A stretch of 64,000 bases of DNA, taken from the NCBI RefSeq assembly GCF_022539505.1, contig NC_061514.1, positions 220,185,837 through 220,249,836 of the forward strand. The letters run 5' to 3'. Shown here one piece after another: positions 11,521 to 20,163 of this stretch (positions are counted from its first letter, which is position 1; each line of letters starts with the position of its first letter). The DNA is from Lolium rigidum. Its lineage: Eukaryota > Streptophyta > Magnoliopsida > Poales > Poaceae. The position numbers were made by a program, and so were the translations under genes. The notes beneath the pieces are model-generated. The model worked only from the letters and a program-made list of their open reading frames with translations. It searched no databases and had not been told where the DNA came from.

Positions 11521-12686
11521 TGTTGGCGTCGGAAACCCACCGGCGGGCGGTGGATCGGCAACACAGTAGAGCCGGGAACAACTAGGGCTGCGGCTGGCCC
11601 CAGTCCCTCAGAGCGACGGCCCGCAAAGCCTCTTGGTCACACGTCCGATGCTATCGCAAGGGCGTGCCACCTGACCTATACCTGATCAGGAAGGTGTTGG
11701 ATGATGCCTCGCTTAGTTTCCTGCATGGCATACACGTAAACGTTAAATACGAGCCTCGATCGGCTCTCGGGTTATCTCGTGAATCGGCTCAAAGAGCCGA
11801 TCCACCCATGATTCGTACAAGGTGTCCGAATATATGGTGGTCCTGCTTGATCAAGATAAAGTTAAAGCGATCTACGACGATTTAGGGTTTTCACCGCATA
11901 ATCGGATCATCCTACTCACGATTGGGCCTCGCGCTCGCGTACGGTGACCGTAAGCCGATCCTAGACAGGGCCTAAAAACCAACACGAGGTTGATCCCGGA
12001 ACGTCCTGTCTAGGGCTAGCAAACTCCACCCTACACGCCGCTGGATCCTCCAACCCTTTGTAAGGCCTAACTATTGCGGATGTTAAACTAATCCTTGATG
12101 AACAAGGAGCAACCGTAACGGATCGGATCTACTAAACTATGATCAAGCGGGGTGCCGCCCCTACACCTAAGACAGGTGTAAGGGCGGCTAGATGCATAAG
12201 GGTTGCACTACGACAGCATATGATACGAAGAACAATGCTAACCCTAACACATCTAAGATAACTACGTTGCTCGCCATCAAAAAGGCTTCGAGCACGAGCA
12301 ACGCATGAACAACGTGGGTAGGCTTGTGCTGCCTAGATCGCAAGATGCGATCTAGGCAGCATGGTGCTTACCGGAGAAACCCTCGAGACGAAGGAGTTGG
12401 CGATGCGCCGAGATTTGTTTGTGTTGAACGTTGGTTGTTGTTTATTTCATAAACCCTAGATACATATTTATAGTCCAAGGGACTTTCTAATTCAGGCGTG
12501 CACCTAACCGTGCACGAGTAAAACTCCAACTCCTAATCGACACGTAATCTAATATGTTACAGATACAAGGGCCAGCTAGCCCAAACTTTGCATGTAAGGC
12601 CGATTCACGTATTTCTTCTATATATATTCTTCAAGTCCATCTTGATCGCGGCCCACCTCTGACTCGGTCAAATTCTGGTGATAACA
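11521..12686 (-). repeat. Right-hand LTR of the tandem array (1166 bp)
   Basis: The plus strand starts TGTTGGCGTCGG and ends GGTGATAACA at 12686. It is very similar to the middle LTR, differing mostly by small indels. GTATC follows and would be the target duplication, but its partner lies in the gap. Confidence 0.85.
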
Positions 12687-13491
12687 GTATCAACTTGGCC
12701 ATAGCCTCTACTAGCAACGGAGAGCATGCAAGATCATAAACAACACATATATGATATATCGATAATCAACTTGACATAGTATTCCATATTCATCGGATCC
12801 CAACAAACACAACATGTAGCATTACAAATAGATGATCTAGATCATGATAGGCAGCTCACAAGATCTAAACATGATAGCACAAGAGGAGAAGACAACCATC
12901 TAGCTACTGCTATGGACCCATAGTCCAAGGATGAACTACTCACGCATCAGTCCGGAGGCGGGCATGGTGATGTAGAGCCCTCCGGTGATGATTCCCCTCT
13001 CCGGCAGGGTGCCGGAGGCGATCTTCAGAACCCCCGAGATGGGGTTGACGGCGGCGGCGTCTCAGTAAGTTTTCTCCTATCGTGGCTCTCGGTACTAGGG
13101 TTTTCGCGACGGAAGGATTATATAGGCGAAGGGGCAGAGTCGGGGGACGCCCGAGGGGCCCACCCCATATGGCGGCGCGGCCAGGGGTGGGGCCGCGCCC
13201 CCCTATGGTGTGGCCGCCTCGTGTCCCCTCTTCGTCTTCTCTTCGGTGTTCGGAAGACTCCGTGGAAAATAAGACCGTGGGCTTTTGTTTCGTCCAATTC
13301 CGAGAATATTTCCTGTGTAGGATTTCGAAACCAAAAATAGCAGAAAACGAGAACCGGCGCTTCGGCATCTTGTTAATAGGTTAGTACCGGAAAATGCATA
13401 AAAATGATACAAAGTGTATATAAAACATGTGAGTATTGTCATAAAACTAGCATGGAACATAAGAAATTATAGATACGTTTGAGACGTATCA
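12687..13491 (-). repeat. Partial LTR of the TGATACGTCTC family, minus strand
   Basis: Read on the minus strand, it begins TGATACGTCTCAAACGTATC at 13491 and passes through the same landmarks as the complete LTRs at 32914 and 54532: ACTAACCTATTAACAAGATG, TCTCGGAATTGGACGAA and AGCAGTAGCTAGATGGTTGT. It stops after about 805 of the usual 1,590 bp, exactly where the gypsy array begins, so the array interrupted it. The sequence to its right (13492 on) is not polypurine, which makes this the element's 5' LTR or a solo LTR. Confidence 0.75.
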
Positions 13492-13946
13492 GCCGGCCGG
13501 AACCTCCGGACTTGGTACCGGTTTTGGTACCGGAAAAAGGCTCTATGAATATTGAGAGCAAGGCAAGCTGAGCGGTAGCGAGCCCGGTAGCCCGGGCGGT
13601 AGTACCGGCCAAAAAACAGTTCTCCCCTTTTTTTTCTTCTCTACTACTTAAAAAGAACGAATGTGTTCCCCCTTCTCCCCCTACTTTCGTCGTCCTTTTG
13701 GTCGTCCCTCCCACCAAAACAAGGAAAGTCAATATCAATCCGGTGGGACAAGAATCAGGCAACAAGAATCATCTTCGCACCATCACCGCATCAGCCATAA
13801 AAACGTTTCCTTCCAACGTAACCAAACAGGATTCTATTCCAGCGTGTGCTCCAAAGTATGGCAAGCCTCGTGAAGTCACGAGCAGCCTCCTGAATTTATT
13901 CGCCGCCTCATTGCACAGTCCGATCAACGCCTCTGATCAACGCCTC
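13492..13946. other. Flank left of CACTA A, possibly upstream of the Ulp1-like gene
   Basis: No ORF is supported. It contains the inverted repeat GGTACCGGTTTTGGTACCGG at about 13515 and ends in a short duplication (GATCAACGCCTC twice) directly before the CACTA terminus. Together with the GC-rich sequence right of the element (24413-24569), it could have formed a promoter and leader exon before the insertion. That is inference. Confidence 0.4.
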
Positions 13947-13977
13947 CACTAGTGGAAAACAGGGCTTCCGTGGGAGC

Positions 13978-14177
13978 CTTTTGTCGCGGGCGCGCCTGCA
14001 CCCGCGACAAATGGCCTGGCCACGTCGCCCCGAAACCATGTGGAGCGGGCAGGGCCTTTTGTCGCGCCCTTTTGTCGCGGGCCGTATTACGACCCGCGAC
14101 AAAAGGGGTCCGAGGGCTGGCGCCTCTGTCGGCACCCCTTTTGTCGCGGGTCGTAATACGGCCCGCGACAAAAGGGC
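13978..14177. repeat. Left subterminal palindromes of CACTA A
   Basis: Three inverted repeats are built from TTTTGTCGCGGG and CCCGCGACAAAA, separated by short spacers. In known En/Spm elements, subterminal repeats are transposase-binding sites. The last palindrome ends about 5 bases before a TATA box. Confidence 0.85.
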
Positions 14178-14182
14178 CATGC

Positions 14183-14193
14183 CTATATATATA
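14183..14193 (+). promoter_or_regulatory. TATA box of CACTA A gene 1
   Basis: TATATATATAG lies directly after the third subterminal palindrome and about 280 bases before the transposase start, consistent with the promoter of the first gene. Confidence 0.6.
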
Positions 14194-14464
14194 GAAGCAG
14201 CCACCCACCCCAACTCATATTTTCCTTGGTGGTGAAGGTGGAGGTGTATGCTAGCTCATTTTTTCTACATGTGCACAAGAGGTGTTTGATGGAATGCTTG
14301 TGAGAGGGATGCCACTTGGTTTTATTTGATAAGATTTCTCCTCTTTTTGATCCTAAAAGGTTAGCAACTATTTTCTCGACTATATATATATGCATAGTCC
14401 GTACAATACTAATTTTAGCAAGGTGATTGCATCCGATACATATATAATTGTACTTATGATGCGG

Positions 14465-16564
14465 ATGAGTCATCCATGGATGTACGGTAACCGATGTGCT
14501 CCCGCTTTCAGAGAGGGCGTGAATTCTTTCCTGCTTGTGGCCGAGGCCAACAAGTCGAAGCAAGGTTTTATGTGCTGTCCATGTCTAAAATGTAAGAACG
14601 AGAAGGATTACTCTTGCTCAAGAGACATTAAGAGCCACCTGCTTCGGTTTGGATTCATGTCTAGCTATAATGTTTGGACCAAGCACAGAGAAGAAGGAGT
14701 TATGATGGAAGACGGCGATGAGGAAGAAGATAATAATGATGACCAGTACCGATCTATGTTCTCTGAATGCTTTGATACCGCAATGGACGACAATGAAGAA
14801 GAAGGAGGTGAAGAACGAGGCATCGGATGATCCCGTTGATGATGATCTTCGTCGGGCCATTTCGATGCAAGAAGAGACGCGTGGCACGGATAAGGAGAGG
14901 TTGCGGTTCGACAAGATGTTAGAGGACCACAACAAATTGTTGTACCCAGGTTGTGAAGATGGGCATAGAAAGCTGGGTAGCATATTGGAATTGCTGAAAT
15001 GGAAGGCGAGAGGTGGGTGTGACTGACTCGGGATTTGAGAAATTGATGATAATATTAAAGAAGTTGTTTCCAAGAAATAATGAGTTGCCCGTCGGTACAT
15101 ATGAAGCAAAGAAGCTTGTCTGCCCTCTAGGATTAGATGTGCGGAAGATACATGCATGCATTAATGATCTGTATCCTCTACCGCGGTGAGAAGTACGAGA
15201 ATTTGAATAAATGTCCGATATGTGGTGCATTGCGGTATAAGATCGGAAAAGATGACCCTGGTGATGTTGAGGGCGAGCCACCCGGGAAGAGGGTTCCTGC
15301 GAAGGTGATGTGGTATGCTCCAATAATACCACGGTTGAAACGTTTGTTCAGAAACAAAGAGCATGCCAAGTTGTTGCGATGGCACATGGAAGAACGTAAG
15401 AAAGACGCGATGTTGAGGCACCCCGCTGATGGTCGGCGGTGGAGAAACATCGGGAGAGAGTTCCCGGATTTTGCGGGTGAGGCAAGGAACTTATACTTTG
15501 GTCTAAGTACGGATGGCATGAATCCTTTTGGGGAGCAGAGCTGCGATCCACAGCACCTGGCCCGTGACTCTATGTATCTACAACCTTCCTCCTTGGTTGT
15601 GCATGAAGCGGAAGTTCATTATGATGCCGGTGCTTATCCAAGGCCCAAAGCAACCGGGCAACGACATTGATGTGTACCTAAGGCCATTAGTCGATGAACT
15701 TTTGGAGTTGTGGGCCAAACCAGGTGTACGTGTGTGGGATGAGCACACGGAGCAAGAATTTGACCTACGAGCGTTGCTATTCGTAACCATCAATGATTGG
15801 CCTGCTCTCGGTAACATTTCGGGACGGACGAACAAAGGATACAATGCATGCACACACTTGTTTAGATGAGACCGAAAGTAAATATTTGGGAAAAAGCAGA
15901 AAAGTTGTGTACCCGTTCAATCGTTGTTTCCTTCCGCGCAAGCATCCCTTAAGGAAAAAAGGCAAGCATTTCGATGGCGAGGCGGACCGCCGTCCGAAGC
16001 TTGTCCCCCGTAGTGGTGCTGATATATTTGACATGGTCAAGGATTTAAATGTTATCTTTGGAAAGGGTCCGAGCGGTCGACCTGTTCCGAAAGACGATGA
16101 CGGACACGCGCCCATGTGGAAGAAGAAATCTATTTTTTGGGAGCTAGAATATTGGAAAGTCCTGGAAGTCCGCTCTGCAATCGACGTGATGCACCTGACC
16201 AAAAATCTTTGTGTGAATATTCTAGGTTTTCTCGGCGTGTATGGAAAGACAAAAGATACACCAGAAGCACGGGAGGACCAGGAACTTCATAAAGGACGAA
16301 ACGGCACTCATCCAGGGCAGTTTGTAGGGCCTGCCAGCTACGCTCTTACCAAACATGAGAAGGAGATCTTTTTGAAGCCCTATTCAGTATCAAGGTTCCG
16401 TCCGGTTTCTCGTCGAATATAAAGGGGATAGTAAATATGAAGGAGAAAAAATTCCAGAACCTGAAGTCCCATGACTGTCACGTGCTTATGACACAATTGC
16501 TTCCGATTGCATTGAGGGGACTTCTACCAGAAAATGTTAGACTAGCCATTGTGAAGATATGTGC
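14465..16564 (+). pseudogene. TNP2-type CACTA transposase, truncated and frameshifted
   Basis: This is the remnant of the transposase that would bind element ends and catalyse cut-and-paste transposition. The start is set at MSHPWMYG (14465), the conserved N-terminus of this family. A transposase-associated domain follows, with cysteine pairs CCPCLKC and LLRFGFM. After a frameshift near 14820 comes the Transposase_21 region (PAKVMWYAPIIPRLKRLFRN at 15300-15360; KKKSIFWELEYWKVL near 16120). At least five frame changes are visible. Coding stops abruptly after LLPENVRLAIVKIC at about 16564, where unrelated inverted sequence begins. Compared with the copy at 36690-39985, it lacks the C-terminal third, including the DUF4218 and DUF4216 regions. 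Confidence 0.88.
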
Positions 16565-17050
16565 ACCAACGACATCTTCGAGAAGCTGCGCCACGGGAGA
16601 TTTTCCAACCCTTTCCTTCATCCATGGGAATGAAACCGTGCTTGGCTTGTTGATCTGCTTGGCAAGGCGTATTGATGCTCCTTTTATAGGCACGGCACCG
16701 CTTCTACTTTGTCTTGTTCCTTCGACAGGGCGTCGTGCGCTACATGCTTTATCTCATCGAGCAGTGCGTCCATCCACGCTTCCTTATCCCGCCGACAGCT
16801 TTAGTCCCGGTTGCAGCCACCAACCGTGACAAAAGGTTACCGACACATCCTTATCCTGCCGACAGCTTTAGTCCCGGTTGCAGCCACCAACCGTGACAAA
16901 AGGTTACCCGCACATCATCCCCCCAGATAAGGCCCTCCTAGATAAGCCTCCCCGGTCTTTTGTCCCGGTTTGAGCCTCCACCGGGATGAAAGTTTCGCGC
17001 GCCACTTCGTTCCCGCCTATTTTCTTCCCGCATTCCCACCATTTTTCCAC
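16565..17050. other. Inverted segment replacing the transposase C-terminus; 67-bp duplication
   Basis: The first part (16565-16720) is the reverse complement of 48980-49120 in CACTA B, including the ACATCTTC(G/T)AGAAG and TGGAAAATCTCCCGTGGCGC stretches. Then a 67-bp unit holding TTTAGTCCCGGTTGCAGCC occurs twice in tandem (16781-16847 and 16848-16914). A further TCCCGG palindrome (about 16968-17000) precedes a TATA box. No ORF is supported. Confidence 0.75.
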
Positions 17051-17059
17051 TATATATAT
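17051..17059 (+). promoter_or_regulatory. TATA box of the accessory ORF in CACTA A
   Basis: TATATATAT lies about 50 bases before the ATG at 17102, downstream of a TTTTGTCCCGG...CCGGGATGAAAG palindrome. CACTA B has the same palindrome-TATA-ATG arrangement at its homologous ORF. Confidence 0.55.
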
Positions 17060-17101
17060 GTAGGCTTGGACTCATATCCGCAAACCTCATCACTCTCTCC
17101 C

Positions 17102-17628
17102 ATGGCTTCCATCGTATGTCTAACACCCGGGAGGCGGAGGCGCTTTGCGCCTCGAACTACCCCTGCCCGCCCGGCTACCGCGTCCCGACCGGCTGGTTGC
17201 TGAGCGTCGGAGGAGTACCGGTCCCTCCTATCCCTGTAGGTGTGCCACGCGAGATGGCCATCACGAACCACTACTATTTCGAGCTCACGCCTGAGCAACG
17301 GAGGAATCCCCAGTGGCATCCCGACTACAGCCCGACCTGGGACAGCTTCTTCATCAATCGGCGTGAGAGGGCGGTTGCTAGGTACGAGGAGGACGGCCCG
17401 CCTCCTTCGAACTTCAACGAGGCCGGCCGTCGGATGTGGTGGCGCGGCCGGACTCTCCAGAGCGTCATGGCCTATCGTGGCCCCCGCCTGCGCTACCCTC
17501 AATCCCAGCCCACGCGTGGTCATCCGCCGAGGTTCGACAACCGCGACCCCGATGCTAGCGACGATGACGTCGGCGACTTTGATGACTACAGTGGCGACTA
17601 TTATAGGACTAGGCACGACTATGATTGA
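17102..17628 (+). pseudogene. Accessory CACTA protein (LCASNYPCPPGYRVP family), start frameshifted
   Basis: The protein has no domain I can name. It is clearly homologous to the intact 187-aa ORF at 40125-40688. The leading ATG (17102, MASIV) is out of frame because of indels in the first 12 codons. The conserved body is open from 17116 on: CASNYPCPPGYRVPTGW, then ITNHYYFELTPEQRRNP, WHPDYSPTWDSFFINRRERA and GRRMWWRGRTLQSVM, ending in an Asp/Tyr-rich tail. The many Trp, Tyr and Arg residues and the acidic tail are shared with the other copy. It lies on the opposite strand relative to its element compared with CACTA B. An alternative start at 17116 would give a 170-aa product. Confidence 0.7.
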
Positions 17629-17830
17629 ATGGCTCCAACATTCGAATCTGGCCATGTATCTTAGTTTTCAGTTGAGCTCTGTACTTTAATTTCAGTTCAA
17701 TCGTAATAAATTTCGTGTCAACCACTTTATTTAACAAAAACAACCGACAACGACTTTATAAACTAAATTTAAACAAATAGAACCGACAACGACTTTATTG
17801 AAATTACAATAAAATAGATAAATTACTAGT

Positions 17831-18343
17831 CTAGTCTCTACTCGTCGTCGGAGGTTGTCTCCGTCCAAAGGTCATCCCACCGAGGGTCGTTTTCGGTCCA
17901 AGTTGTATTCGGGTTCTCGAGCTCGAAGGCGGCGACGGCCCGACGGTGGCGCCGTTGGACCTGCGTTGTGCCCTAAGGTTAGCAAAGAACGCGTCGGGGG
18001 ACCGCGCCCTCCACTGGCGCATCAACTGCTCGTCGCGCTCGGCGATGGCGATCCTGCGCTGCACCTGGCGATGCCGGCGACGGTCCTCGTCGTCGACGAG
18101 GCACGGCGGTGGCGCGAGGAACTCCGCCTCCTCTAGTGATTCAACATCCGGGAAGTTCATGTCGTGCCCTAGCCGCCGAAAGCGCCACGCCGCCGCGTCG
18201 TAAGCGCGTGCCGCCTCCTCCGGCGTGTTGTACGTGCCGAGGGTGAGGCGGAAGCCACCGGCGCGTATCTCGGCGGTGAACCTACCGCTCGGACGCACTC
18301 GAACGCCACGGAAACCGGACGCCCCTCGACGACGTGGAGGCAT
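17831..18343 (-). CDS. AP2/ERF-domain protein carried by CACTA A, 170 aa
   Basis: This is a putative DNA-binding protein of the plant AP2/ERF superfamily, intact from MPPRRRG (18343) to TAG (17831). The single AP2 domain spans residues 10-65, with the YRG element FRGVRVRPSGRFTAEIR and the RAYD element PEEAARAYDAAAWRFRR, ending MNFP. The usual RPWG is RPSG here: Ser19 replaces a tryptophan normally involved in DNA contact. Residues 80-135 are charged and probably helical (DDEDRRRHRQVQRR, then RDEQLMRQW). There is no intron, as in most ERF genes. It sits between the accessory ORF and gene 2 and has no counterpart in CACTA B. Similar AP2 genes are, to my recollection, common in cereal CACTA elements. 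I infer a captured host gene maintained inside the transposon. Confidence 0.85.
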   Translation of the reverse strand: MPPRRRGASGFRGVRVRPSGRFTAEIRAGGFRLTLGTYNTPEEAARAYDAAAWRFRRLGHDMNFPDVESLEEAEFLAPPPCLVDDEDRRRHRQVQRRIAIAERDEQLMRQWRARSPDAFFANLRAQRRSNGATVGPSPPSSSRTRIQLGPKTTLGGMTFGRRQPPTTSRD

Positions 18344-18400
18344 GCTGGAGATGAATGAGCGGAGGCGGTGGCGACGTGTGGTTGCGCCCGCACTCGTCGC

Positions 18401-18560
18401 TCTATATAGCGCACGCGGGCAGCGACGAGGCGAGGCACGTGGAAGCGGCGGCGACATGTGGCGAGGCACGTGTAAGCCACGGCTACACACGTCGCACGCC
18501 GGCAGTGACGGGGCGAGGCGCGTGGAAGAGGCGGCGACACGTGGAAGAGGCGGCGACGCG
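18401..18560 (-). promoter_or_regulatory. AP2/ERF promoter: TATA box plus three G-box repeats
   Basis: On the minus strand GCTATATAGA lies about 60 bases upstream of the AP2 start. Further upstream, short imperfect repeats of TTCCACGTG and GTCGCCGCC carry perfect CACGTG G-boxes at 18436, 18467 and 18538, plus near-matches (CACGCG). G-boxes bind plant bZIP and bHLH factors, so this looks like a working type of promoter. Confidence 0.6.
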
Positions 18561-18795
18561 TGGAAGATGCAACTAGTTATATGGATGTCATATTCATGTT
18601 CATTGTATTTTTCTGACAAATTTTCATATATAACACTTTTCTATTTGATTTACCATTTAAAAGTTATTGAAATAAGAAAAAACAAAAAAGGAAAAAAGAA
18701 AAAAAAAAACAGAGTTGATCCGTGTCCAACGGCTCCAGGCCGTTGGATTCAAACGGCCGGAGCCGTTGGATGCGGAGTGCCACGGATCGGCCAAA

Positions 18796-18941
18796 AGGGC
18801 CTTTAGTCGCGGGCGGTGGCTCAACCAGCGACAAAAGACCCCCCCCTTTTGTCGCGGGTGGTAGCTCCACCCGCGATTAAAGGGGTGCCTTTTGTCGCGG
18901 GTTGAGCCACCACCCGCGACAAAAGGGGGTGAGGTATATAA
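18796..18941 (+). promoter_or_regulatory. Internal palindromes and TATA box before CACTA A gene 2
   Basis: Inverted repeats of TTTTGTCGCGGG and CCCGCGACAAAA, like those at the element ends, stand here 5 kb inside the element. TATATAA follows at 18935-18941. CACTA B has the same arrangement at 49940-50100. Confidence 0.7.
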
Positions 18942-20163
18942 CTGGCGCGTCGCGGGCGGGCCGCCCACCCGCAACACCCGGAGGCCAACCCTAGCGACTT
19001 AGCGCGCCGCCAGGCTGCCAAATTTTCGCGCCGCGCCTCCGCCGCTGCCGCCGGCCGTCTTCCCCGCCTCTGCTCCGCGCCTCGCCCTCGGCCGCCGCCG
19101 CGCCTCGCGTCGCGCCGCGCCTCGGGCCGCGCCGCGCCTCCGCCGTGCGCCGCCGGCCATCTCCCTGCTGCCTTCGCCGCCGCCGGGCGCCGTCTCCCTG
19201 TGCCTATGCGCCGCGCCTCGCCCTCGGCCTCCGCCGCCGCCGCGCCTCGGGCCGCCGCCGCGCCAGCTGCAGGTAGCGCCCGCCGGCCGCAAATAGGAAC
19301 ACCTTTTTTTTCTTTTTTTAATTACTGTAATTGTTTTTAATTTAGTTTTTACATTTCTGTAATTGTTTTAGTTTTTAGGTTTTTGTAATTTAGTTTTTAA
19401 TTTTCTGTAATTGTTTTAGTTTTTAGGTTTAATTAGTTAATTAGTTAATGTATTTAGTAGTTAGTTTTTAGGTTTAGTTTGTTAGTTTTTAGGTTTAGTT
19501 TGTTAGTTGTTTTAGTTAATTTGTTAGTTGTTTTAGTTAATTTGTTAGTTGTTTTAGTTAATTTGTTAGTTGTTTTAGTTTTTATGTAATTAGTACTTAG
19601 TTTAATAGTTAATTTGTTAGTTTTTATGTAATGTGTGATAGTGCAACTTTAAAATGATGAAGAACATTGTTATTCGATGGTATCACTTAACCGCGAACGA
19701 TTAGTCACTCCCTTCTAGAATCGATTTAGCCGCAACTCCCCTCTCTCTCCCTCGCAATCACTCGACGCCGCAACTCCCCTCTCTCTCCCTCTCCTCTACC
19801 CCTCGCAAACACCCCCGACGCCGACACCGGCCATCTCCTCTCCCTCTCGCGCAATCGCCCTCGTCCCGTGCTCCCTCTCCCTCTCGCGATCACTCGACGC
19901 CGCAACTCCCCTCTCTCCCTCTCCTCTACCTCTCGCGAACATCCGAGCCTCTCGCAAACACGCGTCGCCGACACCCTCTCCCTCTCGCAAACAAGCGTCG
20001 CCGACACCCTCTCCCTCTCGCAAACACGCGTCGCCGACACCCTCTCCCTCTCGCAAACACGTGTCGCCGATTAGCGTTAGGGTTTGGTTTGTGTTTGATT
20101 AGGGTTAGGGTTTGGTTTGTGTTTGAACATGTACTTATCGATTTAATTCTTTTGCAGAAACAA
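18942..20163 (+). other. GC-rich leader and 5' UTR intron of CACTA A gene 2
   Basis: 18960-19272 is very GC-rich, with many CGCCGCC words, and ends in a plausible donor CAG|GTAG. It is followed by T/A-rich repeats (TTAGTTTTTAG, 19300-19640) and CT-rich repeats with a unit of about 29 bp around CGTCGCCGACACCCTCTCCC (19960-20068). TTTGCAG at 20151-20157 is the likely acceptor, six bases before the ATG. The long ORFs that cross the GC-rich part are compositional. Confidence 0.55.

Larger units (their letters stand above)
1050..12686 (-). mobile_element. Tandem gypsy-type LTR array: internal-LTR-internal-LTR
   Basis: Two internal regions (1050-5688 and 6851-11520) are joined by one shared LTR (5689-6850), and a second LTR closes the right end (11521-12686). 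No target duplication or foreign sequence lies at 6850/6851: the LTR end GGTGATAACA runs straight into CATGCCCCCCTGGTTTTGG, the 3' polypurine end of the next internal region. Gag reads on the minus strand, so the element's own 5' LTR is the high-coordinate one. A primer-site-like TGGCACGCCCGGTGG lies next to each LTR. Neither unit encodes protease, reverse transcriptase or integrase, so both are non-autonomous. The array is inserted in the LTR fragment at 12687. Its left target duplication is lost in the gap. Confidence 0.85.

Noticed and set aside
13978..14177. Regularly spaced palindromic repeats that could suggest a CRISPR array
   Set aside because: The units are inverted rather than direct repeats with unique spacers, they lie at transposon ends, and the genome is plant.
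18999..19292. Long GC-rich open frames on the minus strand (Arg/Gly/Ala-rich)
   Set aside because: They lie in the CGCCGCC-rich leader of CACTA A gene 2. The residues simply follow the base composition, and no homologue appears in the equivalent leader of CACTA B.
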